Shown here: in pieces, positions 45,598 to 55,040 of the stretch
Layout: each line of letters opens with the position of its first letter
How positions within the stretch are numbered: position 1 is the first letter of the stretch
Assembly: GCF_001641265.1 (NCBI RefSeq)
Contig: NW_020167528.1
Span: 992,001-1,056,000 of the forward strand
Source of the DNA: Pseudogymnoascus destructans
Lineage: Eukaryota; Ascomycota; Leotiomycetes; Thelebolales; Thelebolaceae
Length of the DNA: 64,000 nt
Direction: 5' to 3'
Notes under the pieces: model-generated
What the model saw: the letters and a program-made list of their open reading frames with translations, nothing else
What the model was told of the DNA's origin: nothing
The model's database searches: none
Program-made: the position numbers and the translations under genes

Positions 45598-46933
45598 TCA
45601 TGCCAGTGACCCCGCCGCCCCTGCATCTGCTAACCTTCCCTGGAAGCAGACATAACGTAGGGTTCTTGCCACGTCAAGTCCATGCTTGAGTATTTCATCC
45701 TCAGTAGGTATGTATGGATCATAGTGTGGATTGATACAAGAAGTAGGAAACGTCTCCCTGAGTTTGTCCAGTACAGATGTGAGATTGGACGTTTGTGAAA
45801 CCATCTCCCAAGACTCATCCGGTAGTTCTTGCGCATAGGGCACATGTAGAAGTTGAATGACATTTTGGAGAGTATCGGGGAGAACCACTTTGACTATCTC
45901 ACTGTGTTCTAGGTTTGATAGTAGTATAAACGTATATCGCGTTTCATCAAATCCCAGTTCAAGGAGTGCAGTGCCATCCGTTGAGTATTGCGACATTATT
46001 TCGTCGTCAAGTGGCTCCTCCAATAAATTCTGAGAGAATTGCTCTGGGAGCTGAGACCCATTTTGTCGGTATATACTGGATACACCCTGCTTCCCATGTT
46101 AGTTGATAAAAGAGATAGATTGAGAAACTAGCATACCATTTCTTCGTCGTCTCCCCGACTTGACATTGGCCTCGTTGGTATTTCAGCGCTTCTCTCAATG
46201 TCTGGCAAAGGCGCTCTTTCCAGCCAGATTGTGTTACTGGCCCAACGCCATGGTGTACTGAGAAAAGAAACTAGTAAAGTGAATGCGTTCCAGGTCACCA
46301 GAGGCGACCAGTCTGGAAGACTTTCATCCACAGAATGGTAGTCAGTCCATCTGCGATATGCCACAAACTGGAAAAGCTCCTGTAATATTTTTCCTGTTTC
46401 AATGCCCTGTCGGCTTTCCGTTGCCATTTGAAGGCGTAGTTCATGGACGTGAGGGTGTAAAAAAGGAAGCCCTGGGTTCTTCAGATGTGCAGCCCGGCAA
46501 AGTTGATAATTTTTATCTGGCTCAATGAATCCCCGGAAGGCCGATAGGTTTTCGGGAAAGCACCCGGCTTTTTGAAGACCCTGAAGCATAGCTGTGAACG
46601 AGAAGTAGTTTCGAAGATGCTGCAACTCCTGTTGAAAATCAAGTCAGTAAAAAATCAGATGACATAGGTAATATCCAACTGTACCTGGGCAACTCCACTA
46701 ATTGGCTCAGATAAGCCAGCAATGGCACAAGCTGTAACATCCTCAGCGAGGCGTATCCACCGTGAGTCCATTTCATATACTCTTCTCGAGTATGACAGGA
46801 AGTCTTTGGGGCACAATTGGATAAAGCAACCCCAATCCCTGTTTGTCATCAATATAGCCAGTTTTCTTGAATGTGCGGCCCGAGCTTCCTCTCGTCGGTT
46901 GGAGATGTAAATCAATGCTGAACGGAAGTCCAT
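45598..46933 (-). CDS. RasGEF-domain-like accessory protein
   Basis: Three exons (46933-46685, 46628-46137, 46086-45598) with introns of 56 and 50 nt give 409 residues. The first splice forms SGVAQELQHLRNYFSFTAML. The order of blocks follows the catalytic CDC25 fold of Ras guanine-nucleotide exchange factors: a helix like LRNYFSFTAMLQGLQKAGCF (family: LxNFxSLxAIxxxL), then FRGFIEPDKNYQLCRAA (family: SPDKNFxNYRxA) and NPGLPFLHPHVHELRLQ (family: PPCIPFLGxYLTDL). An N-terminal RasGEF-N module and other domains are lacking, so this is a stand-alone domain with an unplaced 200-residue C-terminal part (SEIVKVVLPDTLQNVIQLLH). Possible activity on Ras-family GTPases is inferred. Confidence in the gene is higher than in the function. 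Confidence 0.5.
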
Positions 46934-47524
46934 GGTGAGAGGAGCGAATCAGAAGAATCAATGGCCGTTTGGAGACTGCTGCAGATGAACGAAGCACAAA
47001 GTAACAAGAGAGTGCACACTCGGTGAGAGCAAAGAAAAGCGGTCAAGTGTGACCGGTGTAGAGTGAATGTGTGTGATTGAAAGGAATGAGATGAGAACTT
47101 CAGGAGGTGGCAGCCTCGTTCCTCAGCAGCTTCTTATATGGAGAGCGGATGTCTTCAAGAATGACTGGAACGGCATGCAAAGTCGTCCTGTCTTCATACC
47201 TGGGTTGGGACCTCACATTCAGTTCCCTCGTCGCAATATATCTGATCACCCTATGCGGATGGGATCTTCCTGATCTGTGCCTTACCTGAAGTTAAATGGA
47301 GGACTCCAATACCCTTCCAATACCTGGGCGGAGACAAGCATACAAGCCTGAGATGGGGAACAATAGCTAACACAACTACAAAATGAGCTGCGAAGTTCTC
47401 TATCCTTTGTATACAAAGGCTGAGACATGACGACTACAGGTGATGAATGTGTTGAGTGTTTCCTTTTGCGGCCAAGGGTGGCTTCCGACGTTCGCATTCC
47501 GGATCTAGTCGCCTGACTGCAGTA
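46934..47524. other. upstream region of the RasGEF-like gene; no gene seen
   Basis: Contains a TATA-like catataag on the minus strand near 47130, about 200 bases from the RasGEF-like ATG. Short open frames here have no coding signature. Confidence 0.4.
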
Positions 47525-47578
47525 ACCAAATACGGGTTTCTTGGCATCCCATGGGATGCCAAGAAACCTGTATTTGGT
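47525..47578. repeat. 54-bp near-perfect palindrome, copy 1
   Basis: Two 26-base arms (left arm accaaatacgggtttcttgg then catccc) around a central AT; the core is CCCATGGG. The arms differ at one base (cccgta versus cctgta). The same palindrome, with one internal base changed in each arm (gtttc to gttgc), occurs at 53004. Both are followed by aa(a)gatct. Confidence 0.9.
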
Positions 47579-47654
47579 AAGATCTGCTACATCAACAGTT
47601 GCTCCAAATTCTCACGCGATTGCACGATTTCCACTTCATTACGACAACGTAAAT

Positions 47655-49731
47655 ATGTGTTTGTGCTCAGCACTTCAACAACAACAACCACTTGAAGAGG
47701 TATGCAGAGAAGACTTCGATGGAATTACACAGTGGGTCGAATCTCTGGGTGAATTTTTAGGGCAGCTGGATAGGCTCTTGTCAACAAACGAACGTTTAGC
47801 CTCCCAGCTCCCATTTACATTGAACAAGAGAAAGCTCAATCCGAAACCTCCGGAGGGTGAGCAACGGATAGCTAAAATTTTCGAATTCGACCCCACTGAA
47901 TATCACACGCGAACGCTTCTGAAGCTCAATATAAAAAAATGGGCTGCGCAGCCAAGTTCATTTACGCAACTACAAAAACAGCTGGTTTATAGTAGAAAAA
48001 ATCCAGCATATGAGATTATCTTTGAAAGCTTACAGCTTCAACAATCGGATGCGCATTCCTGTATCCTGCGCAGATTCCAGTCTGTGGCACTTTATAGGCA
48101 ACGAGAACGGCAGGCTCGAAATGACGATGCCAAAACAATTGCAAGCGCACTGTTCCCTCTTATCCATCCTCCTGAAGATGGCGACGACCCTCCGGAAGAT
48201 GGCAACAACATGCAAGATCTCAGCAATACTATTGAAACCTTGATACAGGCCGGCCCGAGGTATGACAGCATTGGAAAGAGGCTGTGCCTTGGCAGCCTGT
48301 TTCTACTTGGAGATGCCATTCCAAACAATATGTGAGTATTATCTATAGATCGAGATCGCAATGCTCACGATCAGTTAGATGGGAGAAATGGCTTCCCTCA
48401 ACGGGTTCTCGATTTGATAGAGCAATGGATTATCTGATTGAGAAAGAGATAGTCACCATAGGAAGTAAATATAATGAACTGGGAGAGAAAATTCTTGCGT
48501 ATTATGACAGTCGTAAGTACTACGTCATGCACTCGATAATATTTGCTAACGTCTCAGGCCTACCAGTGATGCCTGAAATCGTATGGATGAATGACAATGT
48601 CCAGGGAAAACACACGAAGCCTAGGCGCCAGCGCCACAGCCAAAAGAAAGCCACAGCGCCCGCCCCAAATCCTCAATACATTCAAGTTGACCGAAATACT
48701 ACCAACTCCACAAAGACGTCTCAAAAGCGGGGATCTAGTAATCCTCAGCTCGGGAGGAAACGATTGAAAGCAACTACAGCGTGTAGTGCAACTAACGACG
48801 AGCGTGCTGAAGTGAATGAGCAGGGACACAATGGTACTTTGATGCAGGCTCTGTTGACAGTAGTAGAGCATGAGGTGGACCAAATCCCGGCTGAAAGCTC
48901 GTCGACACTGGGGCCAACTTCTTTGACTACATGGGAGTCGCACATGCCATTCGATGGATCAGCGCCCAGATCCGAGGTTGGAAACCTCGCAAGTTTTCAA
49001 TCCAATGGAGTCTCTCGTGAAACACAGATGTCCGGATCGGATTCAAGGGCCGGTAATAGCTGTGTTGGTTATGTCACCTCATATGATAGCGCTGTCAATA
49101 GATTGCTTCAGAGTTCAAATCCATTAAGCCAGTGGAGCCTGCTTTCACAGAGCCAGAAGGCCAGTAAAACCTGGGTAGAGCCCTCTGGACAAAAGGAATC
49201 AAGTCAAGTATATCGCCAGCCAGGTTAGTCAAACTACGGGGTGTATGATAATATAGCTAATAACTACCTACAGAAAACAATAATCTTAATGGTTGGAACC
49301 AGGGCCATGTGTTATCCCCTCCGGATCAGATCGATGACTTGATCAATAACATGGATAACCAGGATAACACTCTCAATGGTTGGAACCAGGGCCATGTGCT
49401 GTCCCCTCCGGATCAGATCGATGACTTGATCAACAACATGGATAATCAGGGTAACACTCTCAATGGTTGGAACCAGGGCTATGTGTTGTCCCCTCCGGAT
49501 CAGATCGATGACTTGATCAGCAACATGGATAATCAGGATAACACTCTCACTGGTTGGAACCAGGGCCATGTGTTATCCCTTCCCCCGGATCAGATCGACG
49601 ACTTAATCAACAGCGGCCACAATATTCCTCCTCCGGGCCAGATCGACGACTGGATCAACGGCATGAACAATCCGCAGGATAGCACTCGTAATGCCACCAT
49701 AAATCAATGGTCCCAACCCATCACATGCTAG
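47655..49731 (+). CDS. unrecognised protein with a C-terminal 29-residue repeat array
   Basis: Four exons (47655-48331, 48379-48512, 48558-49223, 49274-49731), with introns of 45-50 nt, give 644 residues in one consistent frame. The start is the first ATG giving MCLCSALQQQQPLEEV; the frame is open further upstream through the palindrome, so it could begin earlier or have another exon. The N-terminal 350 residues look helical (FLGQLDRLLSTNERLASQLP, YNELGEKILAYYDS) and contain a basic stretch (KPRRQRHSQKK). The C-terminus holds three and a half copies of a 29-residue unit, GWNQGHVLSPPDQIDDLINN then MDNQDNTLN, rich in Asn, Asp and Gln. I recognise no family. The array is polar and could mediate assembly or binding. 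Confidence 0.5.
49291..49620 (+). repeat. 87-bp coding minisatellite
   Basis: The unit start ggttggaaccagggc occurs at 49291, 49378, 49465 and 49552, an exact 87-base (29-codon) period, with only a few substitutions between units. The period is a multiple of three, so copy-number change would keep the frame. The last unit is degenerate. Confidence 0.92.
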
Positions 49732-49740
49732 ACCTCATCA

Positions 49741-50275
49741 CTAGTTGCTTCGAAATGCGAGGCAATAAACTCCAGATTTAACAAGCACATCCTCAGTGAG
49801 TTGCACATAAGTCCCAACTTTTAGTTCTTGGTCTGATATGGTGGGATTTCCAGTGGTGATAGTAGGTATGAAGAGTGCCAGCCCTGACACTGGTAGTATT
49901 GCAGACTTATTGAATCGGAAGGCTTGGAAGATGATATTTTTACCACCCATCTAGATAGAGGCACAGATTAGCTCTGAGCTTATGGTTCTTTTTGATGGAA
50001 TGTACCTTTAACCACGGATTAAATGTTTTATAAAATGCTTCCGATGCATTTCCCAGTCTTGGATCGTCGCAGAAGTCGTAGCCATTGTTCGATGGTATAA
50101 ATTTCAAATTAGCAAGCTGCCTCTCGCACTCTGCAGCAGCATCTTGTTCCTCCTTGGTTAAGTCTGTGACTTTGAGGTGTTCAAGAGCAGCAACCATGAT
50201 ATTCGGTAGTTGTAAGTCGTGTTGCGGAAGGTCGATTCTGGCGGGGTCGGAATTTCTGACGATATCAGACACAGC
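49741..50275 (-). CDS. unrecognised gene, 3' two exons only
   Basis: An internal exon (50275-50006) joins a terminal exon (49950-49741) over a 55-nt intron, both in one frame: FYKTFNPWLK then MGGKNIIFQAFRFN, ending CLAFRSN. A GTAG acceptor immediately precedes the first of these, and an in-frame TAG lies across it, so at least one upstream exon should exist; I could not place it. The 159 visible residues show no familiar domain. It converges with the minisatellite gene, their stops being about 10 bases apart. Confidence 0.4.
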
Positions 50276-51027
50276 CTACGGCTCGGCTAGATTACGTGAA
50301 CCAAGCGATGATTTAGCGAATATCCAGACAGCAATTTCCCAAGAATATGTTAACTATAGCCATTTATATTTATCTGAATCACTTGGCCTTTGGTGCTTGG
50401 GCAGAAATTCTGTAGAAGAGTAGCCTTGATCTTTCTCCTTTTGTCGACACTCAGCCTATTCCCTTACAGAATTATGGAGATATAGTTCACGCGACTTTGG
50501 AAGCGGTGGGGCTCAATGCCATGTGACTTGCTCCGTCAGTGGTTTTAGGCTCCAATACTTAGGCTCCAATACTTTCAGGTGCAAATTCAAATATTGCACA
50601 CAGGACCTGGGTGTCACCTTCCGCTCTCAGATTTGTGCCTGTAACAACTCAAAGCTTCAAGGTACTCGATAGGATTCCTGTCCAAGCGGCTACTGGAAGT
50701 CACCGTTGCTCTTGTCTATTACCAAGCCCAAAGCACACGTTGTCCACAACCTTTGGCTGACGTCATTTCGCCTATCATGCTTCGTAGTAATGTTTCTTGC
50801 GTTTCAAGTTTATCTGGGATATCCTCTATTACATCTCCACGCAAAGGCCGTGGGTAGAACCTTTTTATTCTCACCAGGTAAGGGCAGATCCATAAATCCG
50901 TCAAACGTTGACTAAACAAATCCTCAGCTTCTCGCCTCCTCTGGACTCGACATCGAAATAGTCAGCCATGCGACACCCACTCAACATATCCCCGAGGAAC
51001 GTGGCGCCGGTTGGATCTGAGTTTCTT
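50276..51027. other. stretch without a supportable gene
   Basis: May contain the missing 5' exon(s) of the unresolved minus-strand gene and the 3' flank of the kinase gene. A short tandem aggctccaatactt occurs twice around 50550-50575. Nothing else recognised. Confidence 0.4.
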
Positions 51028-51822
51028 TCAGATCTTACGTTCAATTGCTTCTACATCCTGTAGAAGCTCCATTGCAGAGCCGTACTTCAGTTCCCAGCAC
51101 TTGGAAGTAATGGCACTGCAGATTTGAGAGTCCTGCGGGAACTGGGCATTTTCAAAACGGCTTCGGACTCTGTCATCCCATCCCTCCTCTCCATCGACAA
51201 TATCAGGAAAGACGCAGTGGCCCATCATGATGAAATATATAGTACAACCGAGTGCGAAAAGATCCGTCTTGATGTCAGCTTGGAACGGGTCGTTTCGAGG
51301 GCAGAAAAATCTGCACGGTTCGGCACTTCCACCTTCCAAAATGATATTGCCAGTTTCGGATATATAATTTCCTTGGAAGTCCGAGAGCTTCAAGTGAAGA
51401 TTTTCATCGAGGAGAAAATTTGTAGGTTGAATGTCGCAGTGAATGACCCGCTTCGAGTGGACATGGGCAACCGCTTCAGCGGCCTCTCGACACCAGGCTA
51501 ATCGCTGTTGAAGAGAGGCAGGTGGATGATTCGATTCAACTATGTAATCATGCAATGTTCCGTTCGCAGCGCGCTCTAGGTATAGCCCATCTGCTGTAAG
51601 GTACTTGAGTCCGATAATCCGAGGGTGTTTGGCAACTTTGCGAAGAATTTCATATTCCAGTTTGAGGCGGCTCATGTCCCCACCGAGAGTGAGGGGATAC
51701 TTGAGAACTGTGGATTCATCCACTTCACCAATCCAGGCACTGGTACCTGACGCAATTACTCGTCGTACGCCCGGTGGGCAGTACTGGTAATATATATGGA
51801 CTTCCGATTCATCGTTAGACAT
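51028..51822 (-). CDS. small protein kinase-like protein with atypical motifs
   Basis: Single-exon gene of 264 residues, starting at the ATG of MSNDESEVHIYYQY. A protein-kinase fold is readable: glycine-loop region ASGTSAWIGEVD, beta-3 Lys in TVLKYP, hinge YLERAANGTLHDYI, catalytic loop VIHCDIQPTNFLLD, metal-binding DFQGNYI, and the DIKTDLFALGCTIYFIM helix F. The loop is HCDIQ rather than HRDLK, so the usual Lys after Asp is Gln, and DFG is DFQG. The catalytic Asp and beta-3 Lys remain, so activity is possible but reduced function cannot be excluded. At 264 residues it is close to a bare kinase domain. Fungal accessory kinases of this kind are common near NLR and HET loci. Substrate unknown. 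Confidence 0.7.
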   Translation of the reverse strand: MSNDESEVHIYYQYCPPGVRRVIASGTSAWIGEVDESTVLKYPLTLGGDMSRLKLEYEILRKVAKHPRIIGLKYLTADGLYLERAANGTLHDYIVESNHPPASLQQRLAWCREAAEAVAHVHSKRVIHCDIQPTNFLLDENLHLKLSDFQGNYISETGNIILEGGSAEPCRFFCPRNDPFQADIKTDLFALGCTIYFIMMGHCVFPDIVDGEEGWDDRVRSRFENAQFPQDSQICSAITSKCWELKYGSAMELLQDVEAIERKI

Positions 51823-53003
51823 AGTGAGGCAAGTATAGTGAGGCAAGTAAAAATGATGAAATTATTGGATTGATCTTGTGAGATTCCTTTATTGATCTAT
51901 GGTGGGTGGTGGGCCAATTTATGGGGTGCGAAATGTGACGGATGTCTGAGGAAAAAAACAAGTCACATTATCTGCATGCGACGTTCGTGGACAACTCTTT
52001 ACCGAGTGTAATAATACGACAGTACAAGCTACTCAAACGTCTCAGAAAAGGAAAGAGCTGCCTCGGCATAGACAGGGGCACATAATGAGCGGTAACGAAC
52101 AATGCGCAAATCAAAGGTTTTATTAAAGAGCGGATAGGGAAGCTCCCTGACAAGTAGAATATAAATTCGGTCCCCATTGCCACAATGTCTCTGTCACATG
52201 ACTTTGAAATTCTGCCTTCTGCCCCAACAAATGGTTACACTCAGAACTTGCTGCTCTTGCTAAAGAGTTCTCTCATTTCGAGGCACTACTCAGCATTAGA
52301 AAGGTCGTTTTCTATGGTTTTGCGTTTCATACTCAACACTTAGGGCAGATATGTCCTGGTACCTTGACCATAGAGGAAGCCAGGTAGGTGTCGACAAACC
52401 CCGTATGCTCCTTTTCCGAGCACGTAAAAAATGATGTCACCTCTTTCACATGCTTTATAGGCGCGGTGCAATTTTTGTATGTAGTACGTACAATACTCGC
52501 TGGCAGCCACAAGGCATGGCGACGCTTCAATAGAGTAGTGGTTCTAAAGGACGAATTTTATAGATGGCGGCTAAAATCCTGGCTTCGTAAACAACAGGAG
52601 CTGGTTGTGCAAGGCGGGAACGTGTTGACAATATCAAAAGTCTTCTGAGTTTATGGGTGGTCAATGCCTACGTATATATATCTCTATGAGCCCCGAGGCA
52701 GAGTGAGTATCGATAATTGCCAACTGTTGAATTCTTTCCAACACAAGCCATATCCAACGCATCCACTGAATTGACACTGTACTGAAATAACAGGGCAACA
52801 CTGACATCGCAAGTCTCTGACTCACGCATTGGAGTGCACTGATTCTCTGGGAAACTGCAGGATATACCTATCGATTCGGAATTCCATTACTGGCAGCCTC
52901 GACCTGTCCACCACGCCAATATTTGCGTTTGCTTTTGCTTTTGTTGGCATTGTTTGGGGCCTGTGACCCGGTTGGAGAGGCTGACAACCACAGTAACCAA
53001 GTA
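51823..53003. other. stretch without a secure gene; weak open frame 52388-52648 (+)
   Basis: A direct repeat tatagtgaggcaag occurs twice just upstream of the kinase ATG (near 51822 and 51836). A plus-strand frame ending ILAGSHKAWRRFN..VVLKDEFYRWRLKSW has amphipathic character but no family I know, and may be a remnant. No RNA gene seen. Confidence 0.35.
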
Positions 53004-53057
53004 ACCAAATACGGGTTGCTTGGCATCCCATGGGATGCCAAGCAACCCGTATTTGGT
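53004..53057. repeat. 54-bp perfect palindrome, copy 2
   Basis: The 26-base left arm (accaaatacgggttgcttgg then catccc) is followed by AT and the exact reverse complement of the arm. It is the same element as at 47525, with compensating changes in both arms, so pairing has been kept. Flanks share gtaacc on the left and gatct on the right. Confidence 0.93.
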
Positions 53058-53424
53058 AAAGATCTATTGTCGTTCTCATTGGATCCTTCATGCGGAGTCC
53101 AAACGCAAGCAAACACAATTACGCGTAACATGAGCAATGAATGGGTTAACCACCTTCTGTCTGTTTGACATGGTAGGCATTTATACACAATTAGAGCTAG
53201 TTAATTTGTAGGGATCGACTTTTAGGACCAATTACAATGTATTGAATCGTGAATATTCGCGAACTTTCGTAAACCGTGCCTTAATAATGTTGAAGTGGTT
53301 CATGAATATTCGTGAACTTTTAGGACTGCGTACAATGTATTAATTCATGATGGTTCAATGCTGTTATCCAATTGAGGACAGCACGTTAGTACCTCCCTTG
53401 TTGCCTCTAGAATTCTGCAGCATG

Positions 53425-53432
53425 TATATAAG
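53425..53432 (+). promoter_or_regulatory. TATA box of paralog B
   Basis: TATATAAG lies 60-67 bases upstream of the ATG at 53492, a normal fungal distance to the transcription start. Confidence 0.45.
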
Positions 53433-53491
53433 AAACGCCATATCCACAAAGTCGGCCCTCTCGCAAACCCCATCTCTAACCTAGAGACAGC

Positions 53492-54495
53492 ATGGTGAGT
53501 ACAGAGAAACCACTCGCGAAAGCCCATGTTCTAATTAGTGATCTAATAGGAACCCACGCCAGACCAAACGCTAGTTTCCCAAGCAATTTCCGATATATTT
53601 CTTCCATTTTTCGATCCCGATGTCCTGCTTAAGGGGTATTCGCAAGAAAGTGCTCAATTATTGACGAGAAAAATAAGCCCTATATTCTGGCAGGTGACGC
53701 AGAGTCTGTCAGTTCCTGAATGCGTTATTCTTATTTCTGCGAGGCAAGCGTTCACCGATTCAAATATAGCGAACTGGGGCCTGCACCTGTTTGCTATGAG
53801 CAAGGATCGAAATCAACAAGTAGAACAAAAAATGGCATATAGGTATAGTGTACAGGCTAGAGAGTATCTAGACGTTGCTGCATACGACTCACGGTTTGAC
53901 AAGCTCAAGGTAAATCTATTGATCCTGATTGGAGTTTATATACTAACCTATCTTAAAGCAAAAACTTGAAGAGCAAATCGAACGTCTAGCCAGCGATAAA
54001 AATTGTACATTTAAGGTCTTTAAGGCCTTCAGAGGTCTTATATTTGAAGTGACGACTGACGATGATCTCACAAGTTATCTCACTAATGAAACATGGTCGC
54101 TCTGCTTTGCATGTATAGAAGAGGATGATTTTACCCGTCCTTTGTTGCAGGCATGGTTTATTAGCGAGGGCGCCCAACAGTAAGTATATCCAATCTATAT
54201 TTATCTTTGAAATATCTAATATATTAGTATTGAGGCATGCATAGGAATCTTGAAACACGCGGTAACTCATCTCGATATTGTCATGGCATTTAGGATGATA
54301 CCAATTATATACTGTGGGTTCAAAATCCAGGATGCAGCAACACTCGGACCCTATACTATTTGGGGACACCCAGGTGACTGTCGGCAACCGCAGAAGAACC
54401 GCCGAGCATTTTTTAAGTGTATCAAAGATCTTTGTCAGAATGGTAATTCGCAAGAACTGAGCATCTACAGTTTATATGCAGAGAATTACTGTTAA
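53492..54495 (+). CDS. unrecognised family, paralog B of the gene at 43771
   Basis: Four exons (53492-53494, 53550-53909, 53959-54179, 54228-54495) give 283 residues. The first coding exon is just the ATG, followed by a GTGAGT donor; the second begins EPTPDQTLVSQAISDIFLPF. The total is divisible by three and every intron is 48-55 nt. Shared blocks with paralog A are FLPFFDPDVLL, LCFACIEEDDFTRPLLQAW and AFRMIPIIYCGFKIQDA, and the intron after LLQAW falls at the equivalent point. Residues 60-130 (VPECVILISARQAFTDSNI) also align. No known domain. It ends about 145 bases before the left boundary of the inverted-repeat segment at 54640. Confidence 0.6.
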
Positions 54496-54639
54496 TCGAA
54501 TGGTGCAAGAAGGTGGAGTGGAATCGAGTCGAGTTGAGGGGGGGTCTACGCTTGTTACGGCGCAGCTCCGTCTCCAGCGTTTCGATTCGGGGGAGGAGGG
54601 AGATGGGAAGGGGGTGGACGATTGTTATTTTGTTATATA

Positions 54640-55040
54640 ACGTGCATCCCTGCATCACGGGACGCACCCCGTGACGGGACAAACTATTAGTACTATGAAT
54701 TCAATTGATTATAAATTTGTGAGACCATTGAAAATTCCTGTATTTTTGTGTCAGTCGTGTTGTGTGACCACTCCTGAACAGACCAAACCCTGGCTACTCT
54801 GAAATTTACGATCATGTCGTCGCTGTCGCGCCTAATTGCGGAGGGCGTCAATTCGAAGTATAATAGAACCCCTCGAGCTACAGCATCACCACGAACTCTT
54901 ATCACTCCTAATCCCCATAAGAGAGTCTTATATAAGCTTTGAGGCCCCACTACGATGCGGGAGATCGTCATCAGCCTTGTGGCGGCTGTACGGCGCAAAT
55001 TCATGCATGGTCGCCACGCAGATTAATACCTCCCACGCTT
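54640..55040 (+). repeat. left long inverted repeat
   Basis: Starts ACGTGCATCCCTGCATCACG and continues with cgcaccccgtgacgggac, then gaattcaattgattata and a block containing accctggctactctgaaatt. All recur inverted at the right end, with many C/T and G/A differences. Similarity fades after about 400 bases near tacctcc. Confidence 0.75.

Noticed and set aside
49312..49569. Minus-strand repetitive open frame (IHVADQVIDLIRRGQH type)
   Set aside because: Reverse-strand shadow of the 87-bp coding minisatellite; the plus-strand frame is the one that splices in phase with upstream exons.
49291..49620. Possible CRISPR-like array
   Set aside because: Repeats are contiguous without unique spacers, in frame inside a fungal exon; CRISPR does not occur in such genomes.
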